DNA of 25,497 nt from Betaproteobacteria bacterium (GCA_025356695.1 JANXSE010000063.1:1-25497); one strand, 5' to 3'. Positions 7,912-17,311 are shown, counted from the stretch's first letter. Notes: generated by a model from the letters alone, not told the origin. A program made the numbers and translations.

Positions 7912-8496
7912 TTGACGAGGCGGATTTCACTGGCTACCCGTAAGGAACTCTCGGACTTTCTCGCTTCCGTCGAACGCCGTGCGTTCAAGCAGATGTATTT
8001 TGCCGTGCGCGACGAGCAGTTTGCCCTCGACATCGTGCAGGACGCGATGATGAAACTTTCGGAAAAATATTCGACGCGCCCGGTCACCGAGCTGCCGATG
8101 CTGTTTCAGCGCATCCTGCAAAACACAATGCGCGACCACTTCCGGCGCCAAAAGGTGCGCAACCTGTGGACAACCCAGGTGTCCTCGCTTTCAGGCCCGG
8201 ACGACGGCGACGATCACGATCCGCTGGAATCTTTGGCAGCCGCCGCCGATGCCAATCCGCAAGAGGCCCCTTCGGATCAGCTTCAACAGACGCAAACTCT
8301 TGAAATTATTGAAAAAGCGATCAGGCAACTGCCGGAACGTCAACGCCAAGCCTTCCTTCTGCGTTATTGGGAGGAACTGGATGTATCGGAAGCGGCTGCG
8401 GCAATGGGCTGCTCGGAGGGAAGCGTTAAAACGCACTGCTCCAGAGCAGTGCACGCCCTTTCCGGTATGTTGAAAGATAAAGGAATTTCGCTATGA
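7912..8496 (+). CDS. ECF-type RNA polymerase sigma factor
   Basis: A sigma-70-like regulator of about 190 residues. Region 2 is seen in AFKQMYFAVRDEQFALDIVQ and the LFQRILQNTMRDHFRRQKVR segment. Region 4 is a clear helix-turn-helix: LPERQRQAFLLRYWEELDVS, then EAAAAMGCSEGSVKTHCSRA. Between them is an acidic linker (PDDGDDHDPLE). The canonical start available is TTG at 7912. However, remembered homologues begin M-A-(S/T)-R-K-E-L-S, which aligns with CTG-GCT-ACC-CGT at 7930, preceded by the SD-like GAGGCGGA at 7917-7924. Translation may therefore start at CTG. It overlaps the next gene by 4 bp (ATGA), indicating translational coupling. Target promoters are unknown. Confidence 0.88.
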   Translation: MTRRISLATRKELSDFLASVERRAFKQMYFAVRDEQFALDIVQDAMMKLSEKYSTRPVTELPMLFQRILQNTMRDHFRRQKVRNLWTTQVSSLSGPDDGDDHDPLESLAAAADANPQEAPSDQLQQTQTLEIIEKAIRQLPERQRQAFLLRYWEELDVSEAAAAMGCSEGSVKTHCSRAVHALSGMLKDKGISL

Positions 8497-8876
8497 ACGA
8501 ACAGGAACTGGCAAAACAAGTCATCCAGCACCTGGATCGGGGTTTGGGGCAGATCAAGCAGGGTTCGCTCTACCAACTTCAATCCGCGCGCTTGGCAGCG
8601 CTCGAACACTATCGTGAGGTCCCGCAGTCGGCGTTCGCGCTGTCCTGGGCCGGAGATGTCGCGTTCCGCATCAGCCACAGCCGCCATTTCAACCTGCGCA
8701 ATCTGATCGCCGCCGGCATGCTGGCACTTGGCATGATGGGTGTCACCTACTGGCAGGTGGTGGTGCAGGCCAACGACATCGCGGAAATTGACGCCAATCT
8801 GCTGTCGGGAGAACTTCCGATCAGCGCTTATCTCGATAGCGGTTTTGAAGCATGGCTAAAGCGTTCCTCGCAGTAA
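8493..8876 (+). CDS. DUF3619 family single-pass membrane protein
   Basis: A 127-residue protein I place in DUF3619 from its position and pattern. The N-terminal 70 residues are soluble and predicted cytoplasmic (including QSARLAALEHYREVPQSAFA). One membrane helix runs about residues 71-92 (LIAAGMLALGMMGVTYWQVV), and the short C-terminus ends in IDANLLSGELPISAYLDSGF. The ATG overlaps the sigma factor stop as ATGA. A one-helix protein with a cytoplasmic N-domain encoded directly after an ECF sigma factor has the topology of an anti-sigma factor, but no zinc anti-sigma motif (HxxxCxxC) is present; this role is inference. The 3' end overlaps the next gene by 25 bp. Confidence 0.75.
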   Translation: MNEQELAKQVIQHLDRGLGQIKQGSLYQLQSARLAALEHYREVPQSAFALSWAGDVAFRISHSRHFNLRNLIAAGMLALGMMGVTYWQVVVQANDIAEIDANLLSGELPISAYLDSGFEAWLKRSSQ

Positions 8877-9295
8877 TCATCCTTTTTGGTCTGATCGGTA
8901 ACGCGTCGGCAGCTGCAATTCCAGCGCCGCAGAAACCGGCGAGACCTGAGTGGTCCGAACTGAAACCGGCGCAGCAGCAGGTTTTGGCACCTCTCAAGGA
9001 ACACTGGGCCGAACTTGACACCACCCGCCGGCAAAAATGGGTCAAAGTCGCCAACAGCTATCCGAAAATGAAACCGGATGAACAGGCACGCCTGCAGGAA
9101 CGCATGCGCGACTGGATCAAATTGTCATCCGAGGAGCGCCGCGCCGCGCGCGAAAAATATCTGGCCATCAAAAAGCTGCCTCCCGCGAAACGCGAAGATG
9201 TGAAACAGCAGTGGCAGCAATACCAGCAGTCTCTCGCCAAGTCCGACGCAGCCGGCAACGCGCCGGCAGATAGCAGCGCCGCACCGGCGCAATAA
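8852..9295 (+). CDS. Exported DUF3106 family protein
   Basis: 147 residues with an N-terminal signal peptide (AFLAVIILFGLIGNASAAA, predicted cleavage after ASA around residue 20), so probably periplasmic. The mature part is helical, polar and repetitive. Its Trp/Leu-spaced pattern (WSELKPAQQQVLAPLKEHW, KWVKVANSYPKMKPDEQARL, RMRDWIKLSSEERRAAREKY) is what I remember of DUF3106. The tail is low-complexity Ala/Pro/Ser. It overlaps the preceding membrane protein gene by 25 bp and is followed after 13 bp by the RDD gene, so all four genes form an operon. The helical repeat resembles periplasmic stress-sensing adaptors, but no function is established by the sequence. Confidence 0.75.
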   Translation: MAKAFLAVIILFGLIGNASAAAIPAPQKPARPEWSELKPAQQQVLAPLKEHWAELDTTRRQKWVKVANSYPKMKPDEQARLQERMRDWIKLSSEERRAAREKYLAIKKLPPAKREDVKQQWQQYQQSLAKSDAAGNAPADSSAAPAQ

Positions 9296-9308
9296 GCCAG
9301 CCACAATC

Positions 9309-9740
9309 TTGAACGGCGCGTCTGTCACTGCGCCAGCCGCCGGTCTTGCCCGACGCGCCGGCAGCATTCTTTACGAAGCATTGCTACTGACCGCATTGCT
9401 GTTCGTATTCACCTGGATTTTTCTTTTTTTCGGCCGCCTGCTGGAACCCGCGCTGGCGCGCCATTTGCTGCAGGCGTGGCTGCTCGTCCTGACCGGCACC
9501 TATTTCGTTTATTGCTGGACACACAGCGGACAGACGCTGCCGATGAAAACATGGCGCATCCGCGTGGTGACACGGGACGGCGGCGTTTTATCCGTGTCAA
9601 TGGCGCTGCGGCGCTATTTGCTGGCGCTGATTTCTCTGGGCACCTTCGGTTTGGGTTTTGCCTGGGCACTGGTCGACAAAGACCGCCAATTTCTGCACGA
9701 CCGCCTGGCCGGAACGCGTTTGGTGCCGCGCACCGGTTGA
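9309..9740 (+). CDS. RDD family membrane protein
   Basis: A 143-residue inner-membrane protein of the RDD family, named for conserved Arg-Asp-Asp residues. The family pattern is visible: AGLARRAGSILYEALLL at the start of helix 1 (here the first Asp position is Glu), a second helix around LLQAWLLVLTGTYFVYCWTH, the SGQTLPMKTWRIRVV segment, and a third helix ending FAWALVDKDRQFLHDRLAGT. The only start in frame is TTG at 9309, without a clear Shine-Dalgarno, so translation may be coupled to the upstream gene. Some RDD proteins act in ion exchange; no substrate can be deduced here. It ends convergently with lptG, 15 bp apart. Confidence 0.88.
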   Translation: MNGASVTAPAAGLARRAGSILYEALLLTALLFVFTWIFLFFGRLLEPALARHLLQAWLLVLTGTYFVYCWTHSGQTLPMKTWRIRVVTRDGGVLSVSMALRRYLLALISLGTFGLGFAWALVDKDRQFLHDRLAGTRLVPRTG

Positions 9741-9755
9741 TCAGGCAAACGCAAC

Positions 9756-10829
9756 TTATCGCCGCTCGCCCCACCACATCATCACCGTCGCCAGCATCAG
9801 GAATAAAACGGTCGGCAGGGCCGCGCTCCAGAACGGCGGCCAGTCGCGCAACAAGCCCAGATACGTGAACAACCGCCCCAGCGTGACGTAACCGATGCCC
9901 AGCATGATGCCGGCGAACACCTTGGCGCCGACACCGCCGGCGCGCTGCTGGGTATACGCAAACGGCAATGCCAGCACCATCATCACCAGCACGGCGAGCG
10001 GATAAAGCAGCTTGTTCCAGAACGCGATCTCGTGGCGGGACGCCTGCTGATTGTTTTCGCGCAGATGCTGCACGTAGGAGTGCAGGTTCCACGCCGACAT
10101 ATGTTCCGGCACAACCAGCAGCACGTTGAGCAGATTCGGGTCGATGACCGACTGCCATTCCGCTTCGGCAAGGCGGTTGACCTCCATCTTGCCGTCGTCG
10201 AAATTGGTTTGTACGACGTCGCGCAAACGCCAGCGATTGTTCAAAAGATATTCGCCGCGCTGCGCCAGACTGATTTTCCTCAGGCGCAGTTCCTTGTCGA
10301 ACTCAAAAATGCTGACGCCGACGAGCACTGCATCCGGTAAAACCTGCGAGACATTGACGAAATTCCGGTCGTCCTTGACCCACAGACCCGAACGGAATTC
10401 CTGGGCGATGACGCCGGTGATCGCTTTCGCACGCAATTGCTGCGCAAACTGCTCGGCCGGCGGCGCGACGAATTCGCCGATCACAAAAGTCAGCGCGGAA
10501 AACAGCAGACCGACCTGCACAAGGGTGAACGCCATGCGCGGCACGGACACGCCGGACACGCGCATGACCGTGTATTCCGAACTCGCCACCAGCTGCGCCA
10601 GTGCGAACAGCGTACCGATCAGCGCCGCAATGGGAAACAGTTCGTAGACATGGCCGGGCAGGCTCAACAGCACGAAGGCGATGATATGCAGCAGGCGGTA
10701 GTTGCCCTTACCGAGTTCGCCCAGCTCGTGAATGAGGTCGAGAAATGCAAACAGCATCAGCAGCGCCGCGAACACCAGCAATATCGACGCGGTGATTTCA
10801 GCCGAAAGATAGCGCCGGATGACCTTCAT
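9756..10829 (-). CDS. lptG: LPS export ABC transporter permease LptG
   Basis: YjgP/YjgQ family permease, 357 residues. With LptF it forms the inner-membrane pair of the LptB2FG ABC transporter, which extracts lipopolysaccharide and feeds LptC-LptA. The N-terminal helices (TASILLVFAALLMLFAFLDL), the coupling region EYTVMRVSGVSVPRMAF, a large periplasmic beta-jellyroll domain (about 125-265) and three C-terminal helices are visible. Assigned LptG rather than LptF because it is the second gene and has the IRRYLSAEI...DLIHELGELG N-terminus. The start at 10829 overlaps the lptF stop by 4 bp (ATGA). The frame stays open far upstream inside lptF, but that part is out-of-frame shadow. Confidence 0.95.
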   Translation of the reverse strand: MKVIRRYLSAEITASILLVFAALLMLFAFLDLIHELGELGKGNYRLLHIIAFVLLSLPGHVYELFPIAALIGTLFALAQLVASSEYTVMRVSGVSVPRMAFTLVQVGLLFSALTFVIGEFVAPPAEQFAQQLRAKAITGVIAQEFRSGLWVKDDRNFVNVSQVLPDAVLVGVSIFEFDKELRLRKISLAQRGEYLLNNRWRLRDVVQTNFDDGKMEVNRLAEAEWQSVIDPNLLNVLLVVPEHMSAWNLHSYVQHLRENNQQASRHEIAFWNKLLYPLAVLVMMVLALPFAYTQQRAGGVGAKVFAGIMLGIGYVTLGRLFTYLGLLRDWPPFWSAALPTVLFLMLATVMMWWGERR

Positions 10830-11914
10830 TTGAATTTGAACACACGCGAGAAGGAAAAAAGTGTCATGCGCCGTGCGAACAACACCGCCAGAATCGCCAG
10901 CATGATCAGATGCACGCCCCACAAACCAGCAGCAAGGCCGATTTTCTGCTGCGCCACCCACGCCTGCGCAATGCTCAGCACGTTGTTGTAAATCATGTAG
11001 ACAAGGATCGCCAGCACCAGATTGAGCGAGCGCCCCGCGCGCGGATTCACATACGACAGCGGGATCGCCAGCAGGGCCAGCAGCAAGGCCGACAACGGCA
11101 GGCCGATCCGCCACACCAGCTCGCCGCGATAGATCGGCCCGGGGTTCGCCAGCAGTTCCGGCGTCGAGATCGACTTCGCCGAGGGCAGCGCGGCCTTGAT
11201 GCCGCGCGCCTCGATACGCATCGCATAACGCTCGAATTCACTGATTTTGTATTCGAGCGTGCCCGGCGTGCCCTCATAGCGGCGGCCGTTTAACAGAACG
11301 AGAAAACGATCGCCGTTTTCGACGGTCTGCAAAAAGCCGCGCCGCGCCACCATCACGCCGGTCTTCTGGTGTTGTGTCGAACTGACAAAAATGTTGGCGA
11401 CGGTATTTTCGCCCTCGTTGACGTTTTCGACGAAATACACGCGTTCGCTTTGCTTTGACTCGCGAAAGACGCCCGGCGTCACTTGAGAGACGTCGTCGCG
11501 GCTGTCCATATAGCCGCGGAATTCTTCACTCTTGGTAATTGCCCACGGCGACAGAACCAGGCTCAGCAGCGCAATCACCACGACCACCGGCACCGCAAAC
11601 ATCAGGACCGGCTGCATCCAGCGCGTAAGGCTGAGGCCGGAGCTGAACCAGACGATCATTTCGGAATCGCGGTAGCCGCGCGTCAGCGTCATCAAGACGG
11701 CGATGAACAGCGTCAAAGACAGCAATACCGGCAGATAATTGAATGCGGTGAGCGCCAGCAGCGCAAACACGCCGGAGAATGTGATCGAACCGCCGGCCGC
11801 CAACCCGAGAAAACGCACCAGTTGCGTGGCGACCGTGATACCCAGCAGCACGATGAATGTCGCCACCGCCGTGCCGGTGCACTCGCGCACTATGGATTGG
11901 GAGAATATTTTCAC
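10826..11914 (-). CDS. lptF: LPS export ABC transporter permease LptF
   Basis: YjgP/YjgQ family permease, 362 residues, partner of LptG in LPS transport. It shows the LptF N-terminus (IFSQSIVRECTGTAVATFIV), helices around ALTAFNYLPVLLSLTLFIAV, the coupling helix RGYRDSEMIVWFSSGLSLTR, a periplasmic domain (about 130-260) and terminal helices with IPLSYVNPRAGRSLNLVLAI. The family's usual lptF-lptG order and divergent placement from pepA are kept. Translational coupling to lptG is through an ATGA overlap. The start codon ATG at 11914 has only a weak GAG upstream. Confidence 0.95.
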   Translation of the reverse strand: MKIFSQSIVRECTGTAVATFIVLLGITVATQLVRFLGLAAGGSITFSGVFALLALTAFNYLPVLLSLTLFIAVLMTLTRGYRDSEMIVWFSSGLSLTRWMQPVLMFAVPVVVVIALLSLVLSPWAITKSEEFRGYMDSRDDVSQVTPGVFRESKQSERVYFVENVNEGENTVANIFVSSTQHQKTGVMVARRGFLQTVENGDRFLVLLNGRRYEGTPGTLEYKISEFERYAMRIEARGIKAALPSAKSISTPELLANPGPIYRGELVWRIGLPLSALLLALLAIPLSYVNPRAGRSLNLVLAILVYMIYNNVLSIAQAWVAQQKIGLAAGLWGVHLIMLAILAVLFARRMTLFSFSRVFKFK

Positions 11915-11961
11915 TCGGTCGCGCTTTGATTTTCCGCGGAATAACGAAGATAATCGGCGAA

Positions 11962-11967
11962 TATAAT
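11962..11967 (+). promoter_or_regulatory. Candidate -10 box for pepA
   Basis: A perfect TATAAT lies 39 bp ahead of the pepA TTG start, but its -35 region is poor. An alternative pair, TTGATT (11926-11931) and GATAAT (11949-11954) with a 17-bp spacer, lies just upstream. Either would place a promoter in the lptF/pepA divergent gap. Confidence 0.4.
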
Positions 11968-12005
11968 CAGTAGTTTCCGATTACATGCGACCACAGGAGA
12001 ACGCC

Positions 12006-13499
12006 TTGGAATTTAGCATAAAAGCCGGTAGCCCGGAGAACACCGCATCGGCTTGTACCGTCGTCGGCGTATTCGAGTCGCGCAAACTCTCTCAAGCCGC
12101 CGCGGCGCTCGACCGCGCCTCCAAAGGTTACCTTGCGCGCGTCCTCAAACGCGGCGACATGGAAGGCAAAGCGGATGCAACGCTGTTGCTGCACGGCGTG
12201 CCCGGCGTCAAAGCCGAACGCGTATTGCTGGTCGGGCTCGGGCCCGCCGAAAAATTCGGCGACCGCCAGTACCAGAACGCCATCACCGCAGCAATGCGGG
12301 CACTCAACGCGACCGGCGCGACCGACGCCCTGATCCATTTGCCGGAAAGCGGTACGCCGAAACGCGACATCAGCTGGCGCGTCGCGCAGGCGACCATCGC
12401 CGCCCGTGCGGCGACCTACCGCTTCGATCGCATGAAAAGCGGGGCGAAAAAAACGCCGACCGGATTGCGCCGCATGGCGTTCGGCATCGACGACAAGAAC
12501 GCGCAGCGCCTCGCCGCCGCCGGCCTTGAACAGGGGCTGGCCATTGCGCACGGTGTCAGCCTTGCGCGCGATCTTGGCAATCTGCCGGGCAATGTCTGCA
12601 CACCGGCTTATCTCGCCTCGGCGGCGCGCGATCTGGCGAAACACTACCGCATGAAACTGACGGTGCTCGAAACCGCGCAGATGGAAAAACTCGGCATGGG
12701 CGCGCTCCTGTCGGTGGCGCGCGGTAGCGTGCAACCGCCGAAGCTGATCATCGTCGAATACCGCGGCGGCCCGGCCGGCCAACGCCCCGTCGCGCTGGTC
12801 GGCAAGGGCGTCACTTTCGACACCGGCGGCATTTCGCTCAAACCGGCCGCCGACATGGACGAGATGAAATTCGACATGTGCGGCGCCGCCAGTGTGCTCG
12901 GCACCTTGAAGGCGATCGCCGAGATGAAACTGCGCATCAACGTCGTCGGCATCATGCCGGCGACCGAAAACATGCCCGGCGGACGCGCCACCAAACCGGG
13001 CGACATCGTCACCACGATGTCGGGGCAGACCGTAGAAATTCTCAACACCGATGCCGAAGGCCGGCTCATCCTGTGCGATGCACTGACTTATGCGGAGCGT
13101 TACAAACCGCAGGCGGTGATCGATATTGCAACGCTGACCGGCGCCTGCGTGATCGCGCTGGGCCACGTTGTCAGCGGTTTGTTTGCCAACGACGACGCAC
13201 TCGCGCGCGAAGTGCTTGCCGCGGGCGAGGCTTCCGGCGACCGCGCCTGGCATCTGCCGCTGCATGAAGAGTATCAGGAGCAATTACAAAGCAACTTTGC
13301 CGACTTCGCCAACATCGGCGGTCGCCCCGCCGGCGCGGTGACCGCGGCGTGCTACCTCGCGCGCTTCACGAAAAAATTCAAGTGGGCGCATCTCGACATC
13401 GCTGGCACCGCCTGGAAAAGCGGCAAGGAAAAGGGCTCGACCGGCCGCCCGGTGCCGCTGTTGACACAATTCCTGATCAAGCGCGCGGCGAAATACTGA
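12006..13499 (+). CDS. pepA: Leucyl aminopeptidase
   Basis: M17 cytosolic aminopeptidase, 497 residues from the chosen TTG start. It removes N-terminal residues, preferentially leucine, with two divalent metals. The catalytic C-domain has [20 protein letters not shown] (Lys, Asp ligands), [13 protein letters not shown], and the family signature NTDAEGRL, with the Asp/Glu ligands and active-site Arg. Bacterial PepA can also act as a DNA-binding regulator; nothing here tests that. An ATG at 11985 is in frame, but AGGAGA at 11995-12000 lies ideally before TTG at 12006, which also yields the familiar [12 protein letters not shown]-terminus. Followed after 33 bp by holC. Confidence 0.95.
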   Translation: MEFSIKAGSPENTASACTVVGVFESRKLSQAAAALDRASKGYLARVLKRGDMEGKADATLLLHGVPGVKAERVLLVGLGPAEKFGDRQYQNAITAAMRALNATGATDALIHLPESGTPKRDISWRVAQATIAARAATYRFDRMKSGAKKTPTGLRRMAFGIDDKNAQRLAAAGLEQGLAIAHGVSLARDLGNLPGNVCTPAYLASAARDLAKHYRMKLTVLETAQMEKLGMGALLSVARGSVQPPKLIIVEYRGGPAGQRPVALVGKGVTFDTGGISLKPAADMDEMKFDMCGAASVLGTLKAIAEMKLRINVVGIMPATENMPGGRATKPGDIVTTMSGQTVEILNTDAEGRLILCDALTYAERYKPQAVIDIATLTGACVIALGHVVSGLFANDDALAREVLAAGEASGDRAWHLPLHEEYQEQLQSNFADFANIGGRPAGAVTAACYLARFTKKFKWAHLDIAGTAWKSGKEKGSTGRPVPLLTQFLIKRAAKY

Positions 13500-13532
13500 T
13501 CCTGATTCATTAATGCTCATCCTGGCCTGCGC

Positions 13533-13961
13533 ATGACACAGATCGACTTCTACTTTCACGTCGAAGACAAGTTGAGGACGGCCTGTACGCTCAGCGCGAA
13601 AGCATACGCGCGCGGCCTGCGCGTGCTGGCCTACTGCGCCGACCACGAGGCCGGGCAAAAATTCAGCCGCCTGCTGTGGACGGCGCCGCCGATCGGTTTC
13701 GTGCCGCATTGCACCGCCGGAGACAAACTGGCGGCGGTGACGCCGATCATCGTTGATTACGAGGGTAAGGACCCCGTGCATGACGACGTGCTGCTCAATC
13801 TGCGCCATGAACTGCCGCCATTCTTCAGCCGTTTCCAGCGGCTGGTCGAAATCGTCAGCATTGATGAAGAGGATCGCCGGCAGGCGCGCGACCGCTTCAA
13901 GTTCTATCGCGACCGCGGTTACGAAATCCGCTCGCACGATCTCAGCAAACGCGCGCAGTAG
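13533..13961 (+). CDS. holC: DNA polymerase III subunit chi
   Basis: Chi subunit of the clamp-loader complex, 142 residues (E. coli about 147). It links the replicase to single-stranded DNA-binding protein and pairs with psi. The N-terminus TQIDFYFHVEDKLRTACTLS, the AYARGLRVLAYCADHEAGQK segment and the LLWTAPPIGFVPHC motif are characteristic. It lies between pepA and valS, the same neighbourhood as in E. coli and most betaproteobacteria. Only 3 bp separate its stop from the ATG at 13965 that opens the valS reading frame, implying translational coupling. Confidence 0.93.
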   Translation: MTQIDFYFHVEDKLRTACTLSAKAYARGLRVLAYCADHEAGQKFSRLLWTAPPIGFVPHCTAGDKLAAVTPIIVDYEGKDPVHDDVLLNLRHELPPFFSRFQRLVEIVSIDEEDRRQARDRFKFYRDRGYEIRSHDLSKRAQ

Positions 13962-13964
13962 GCG

Positions 13965-14465
13965 ATGGCCGTTGACGACGAAAGTGTTTGGTCGGGCGGC
14001 GACGAGGTGGTCGGGCGCGCCGATGCGCTGCTCGGTCGTCACCGTCTCAGCAGGCCGCAGACGACGACGCCCGCCGAAGCAGTGCCGACACTGACCGAAA
14101 CAGTCAGCAGCGAAGCCAATGCCGCTGAAATTCCAACGTTGACCGACATTGTCGCGGCGATTGAGAAACCGGTTGCCGCCCCCGCAATCGAGCCGGCTAT
14201 TGCAGGGCGCCTGCAGACCGAAATCAGCGCTTACAGCGCCGACGCAATCCCGCCGTCCCCGGCGGTGGCGCATGCCGGCACTACCGGCCATACACTGCAA
14301 AAAATCAGCGCCGGTCTGACCGCCGATATTGACGCCATCGTGCGCGCATCGCTGGCAGAAACGCTGGAAAGCAGCGCGCCACCGGTTGATTCACCGGCGG
14401 TAACGACGGCTGTCACCGGTATAATGCGCGGCCTCTCCAGCCTTACACCCACAGCCCCCTCCAAG
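13965..14465 (+). CDS. In-frame N-terminal extension of valS (DUF2486-like)
   Basis: From ATG 13965 the frame runs 167 codons without a stop directly into valS. The product is acidic, Ala/Pro/Thr-rich and probably partly disordered. It contains a repeated P-T-L-T-(D/E)-x-V motif (VPTLTETV about 41, IPTLTDIV about 57), then a predicted helical stretch ([20 protein letters not shown]). I recall the small gene usually found between holC and valS in betaproteobacteria (DUF2486) having such an I-P-x-L-T-D-x-V motif. Here it either remains a separate small protein that has lost its stop, or is a natural N-terminal appendage of ValS. A TATAAT at 14420-14425 suggests valS can also be transcribed on its own. 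Confidence 0.6.
14420..14425 (+). promoter_or_regulatory. TATAAT inside the valS upstream domain
   Basis: A perfect -10 hexamer lies 40 bp before the canonical valS ATG at 14466, within coding sequence of the upstream domain. The -35 region (about 14397-14402) is weak. If used, it would give a transcript encoding only the standard ValS. Confidence 0.35.
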
Positions 14466-17270
14466 ATGGAACTTGCAAAAAGCTTCGAACCGCAGGCGAT
14501 TGAAAGCCGCTGGTATCCCGAATGGGAAAAGAACGGCTACTTCGCGCAGTCCGGCGACACCGCGGCCCCTCCCTACTGCATACAGCTGCCGCCACCCAAT
14601 GTGACCGGCACGCTGCACATGGGCCACGCCTTTCAGCAAACGCTGATGGACGCGCTGATCCGCTATCACCGCATGCGCGGCCACAATACCAACTGGGTGA
14701 TCGGCACCGATCACGCCGGCATTGCAACGCAGATCGTGGTCGAACGCCAGCTTGAGGCCGAAGGCAAATCACGCCACCAGATGGGAGAAACACCCGCGGC
14801 CGCTCGCGAGAACTTCATCAAGCGCGTGTGGGAATGGAAACAGGAGTCCGGCTCGACCATCACGCGGCAGATGCGCCGGCTCGGTGCCTCCGGCAACTGG
14901 GACTACGCCAGTTGCGACGGCCAGCGCGCCGGCTATTTCACGATGGACGAACGCATGTCGCGCGCGGTCGCCGAGGTGTTCGTGCGCCTGCATGAAGAAG
15001 GTCTGATCTATCGCGGCAAACGCCTCGTCAACTGGGATCCGGTGCTCGGCACCGCGGTGTCCGATCTCGAGGTCGACAGCGAGGAGGAAGACGGCAAGAT
15101 CTGGGAAATCCGCTACCCGTTCGCCGATGGCAGCGGCTCGCTGGTGGTAGCAACCACGCGGCCTGAAACCATGCTCGGCGACGTCGCCGTCGCGGTCAAT
15201 CCGCAGGACGAACGCTACACGCAGCTAGTCGGCCAGCGCGTCGAGCTGCCGCTGACCGGACGCACCATTCCGGTCATTGCCGACGACTACGTCGATCGCA
15301 CATTCGGCACCGGCTGCGTGAAGATCACGCCGGCGCATGATTTCAACGACTACGCCGTCGGCCAGCGCCACCACCTCGACATGATTGCGGTGATGACGCT
15401 CGATGCCAAAATCAACGAACACGCGCCAGTTGCCTATCAGGGGCTGGAGCGCTTCGCGGCACGTAAACAGATCCTTGCCGATCTTGAGGCGCAGGGACTG
15501 CTCGTCTCGGAGAAACCGTACAAACTGCGCGTGCCGCGTTCGGGCCGCACCGGCGTCATCGTCGAACCCATGCTGACCGACCAGTGGTTCGTCCGCATGG
15601 ACGGTCTGGCACAAAACGGTCTCGCTGCGGTCGCCAAAGGCGACGTCAAATTCTATCCCGAGCACTGGACGACGACGTACAACCAGTGGCTGGAAAACAT
15701 CCAGGACTGGTGCATTTCACGCCAGCTCTGGTGGGGCCATCAGATTCCCGCCTGGTACGCCGACGACGGCCGCATCTACGTCGCGCGCAGCGAAGCCGAG
15801 GCGTGCGCGCAGGCTGCCGCCGACGGTTACAACGGACAACTCAAGCGCGACGAAGACGTGCTCGACACCTGGTTCTCATCGGCGCTGGTGCCGTTCACCT
15901 CGCTGGGCTGGCCCGATAAAAGCAAAGACCTCGACGTCTTCCTGCCATCATCGGTGCTGGTCACCGGCTTCGACATCATTTTCTTCTGGGTCGCGCGGAT
16001 GATCATGATGACGCTGCACTTCACCGGCAAGGTGCCGTTCCGGCATGTCTATATCAACGCCCTCGTGCGCGACGCCGAGGGCCAGAAAATGTCGAAGTCG
16101 AAGGGCAACACCCTCGACCCGCTCGACCTCATCGACGGCATCGAACTCGACGCCCTGCTGGAAAAATCGACAGTCGGCCTGCTGCGCGCCGAGCATAAGG
16201 AAAAGATAGCGAAGTACATCCGCAAGAACTATCCGCAGGGCATCCAGGCCTTCGGCGTCGATGCACTGCGCTTCACCTTCGCCTCGCAGGCAACCTTTGC
16301 ACGCACACTCAATTTCGATTTGAGCCGCTGCGAAGGCTACCGCAATTTCTGCAACAAGCTGTGGAATGCCACGCGCTTCGTGCTGATGAATTGCGACGGC
16401 AAGGATGTCGGTCTCGACGAATCGCTGCCGCTTGAATATTCTGCGGTCGACCAGTGGATCATCGGCCGGCTGCAGGACGCCGAACTGGAAGTTGAAAACG
16501 GCTTCAACGAATACCGCTTCGACAATGCCGCGCGCGCGATTTATGAATTCGTCTGGGACGAGTACTGCGACTGGTACGTCGAACTGGCAAAAGTGCAGAT
16601 CGGCGCCGGCAACGAAGCCCAACAGCGCGCCACGCGCCGCACGCTGGTGCGAGTACTGGAAGCAGTCCTGCGGCTGGCCCACCCGATTATTCCATTCATA
16701 ACGGAAGAACTGTGGCAGACCGTGGGGCCGCTCGCCGGGAAATCCGGCGCAAGTATCATGCTGCAACCCTACCCCGAACACGACGCGACGAAACGCAATC
16801 CGGTGGCGATTGCACAAATAGAAACCTTGAAGGCGCTGGTCATGGCCTGCCGCTCGCTACGCAGCGAAATGAACCTTGGTCCGGACAAGCGCCCGCCACT
16901 GATTGTGGCCGGTGACCGCAGCGTGCTCGAACCGCTGGTGCCTTTCCTGCAATTTCTGGGCAAGCTTGAGAGCGTCACACTCGTAGGCGGCGATTTGCCC
17001 GCCACCGATGCACCGGTCTCCATTGTCGGCGATTACAAGTTGATGTTGAAAATCGAAATCGACGTTGCAGCGGAACTCGCGCGCATCCAAAAGGAAATCA
17101 GCGCGCAGGAAGCGCAGGCCGGAAAGGCAAGGCAGAAATTGTCGAATTCAAGCTTCGTCGACCGCGCGCCACCGGCTGTCGTGGAGCAGGAACGCGCGCG
17201 CCTGGCACAATTCGACGACACTCTGGAGAAGCTGCGCGCGCAACTGGCCAAGCTGGGAAAAGCTGAATAA
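14466..17270 (+). CDS. valS: Valyl-tRNA synthetase
   Basis: Class I aminoacyl-tRNA synthetase charging tRNA-Val, 934 residues from ATG 14466 (E. coli 951). The HIGH motif is HMGH at 51-54 ([15 protein letters not shown]), and the KMSKS motif is KMSKS at 541-545. The editing (CP1) domain includes [19 protein letters not shown] and [16 protein letters not shown]. The [16 protein letters not shown] segment, anticodon-binding domain and C-terminal coiled coil (about 870-934, from [17 protein letters not shown]) are all present. The ATG at 14466 matches the usual start ([20 protein letters not shown]), but no Shine-Dalgarno precedes it and the same frame is open to ATG 13965, which would give 1,101 residues. 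Which start is used cannot be settled from sequence. Confidence 0.96.
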   Translation: MELAKSFEPQAIESRWYPEWEKNGYFAQSGDTAAPPYCIQLPPPNVTGTLHMGHAFQQTLMDALIRYHRMRGHNTNWVIGTDHAGIATQIVVERQLEAEGKSRHQMGETPAAARENFIKRVWEWKQESGSTITRQMRRLGASGNWDYASCDGQRAGYFTMDERMSRAVAEVFVRLHEEGLIYRGKRLVNWDPVLGTAVSDLEVDSEEEDGKIWEIRYPFADGSGSLVVATTRPETMLGDVAVAVNPQDERYTQLVGQRVELPLTGRTIPVIADDYVDRTFGTGCVKITPAHDFNDYAVGQRHHLDMIAVMTLDAKINEHAPVAYQGLERFAARKQILADLEAQGLLVSEKPYKLRVPRSGRTGVIVEPMLTDQWFVRMDGLAQNGLAAVAKGDVKFYPEHWTTTYNQWLENIQDWCISRQLWWGHQIPAWYADDGRIYVARSEAEACAQAAADGYNGQLKRDEDVLDTWFSSALVPFTSLGWPDKSKDLDVFLPSSVLVTGFDIIFFWVARMIMMTLHFTGKVPFRHVYINALVRDAEGQKMSKSKGNTLDPLDLIDGIELDALLEKSTVGLLRAEHKEKIAKYIRKNYPQGIQAFGVDALRFTFASQATFARTLNFDLSRCEGYRNFCNKLWNATRFVLMNCDGKDVGLDESLPLEYSAVDQWIIGRLQDAELEVENGFNEYRFDNAARAIYEFVWDEYCDWYVELAKVQIGAGNEAQQRATRRTLVRVLEAVLRLAHPIIPFITEELWQTVGPLAGKSGASIMLQPYPEHDATKRNPVAIAQIETLKALVMACRSLRSEMNLGPDKRPPLIVAGDRSVLEPLVPFLQFLGKLESVTLVGGDLPATDAPVSIVGDYKLMLKIEIDVAAELARIQKEISAQEAQAGKARQKLSNSSFVDRAPPAVVEQERARLAQFDDTLEKLRAQLAKLGKAE

Positions 17271-17311
17271 GTCGGCGAAAAGGCCTTCCCGGTACGATCC
17301 GTGCGCGGGTC

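Noticed and set aside
10830..11114. Upstream extension of the lptG frame
   Set aside because: It lies wholly within lptF in another frame. The ATG at 10829 overlaps the lptF stop as ATGA and gives the family N-terminus.
11967..13283. 438-codon minus-strand frame opposite pepA
   Set aside because: Complementary shadow of pepA, with the same Arg/His/Gly bias and no domain. It also has no start context.
13284..14300. 338-codon minus-strand frame opposite pepA end, holC and the valS extension
   Set aside because: Shadow frame. It crosses three plus-strand coding segments and has no recognisable domain.
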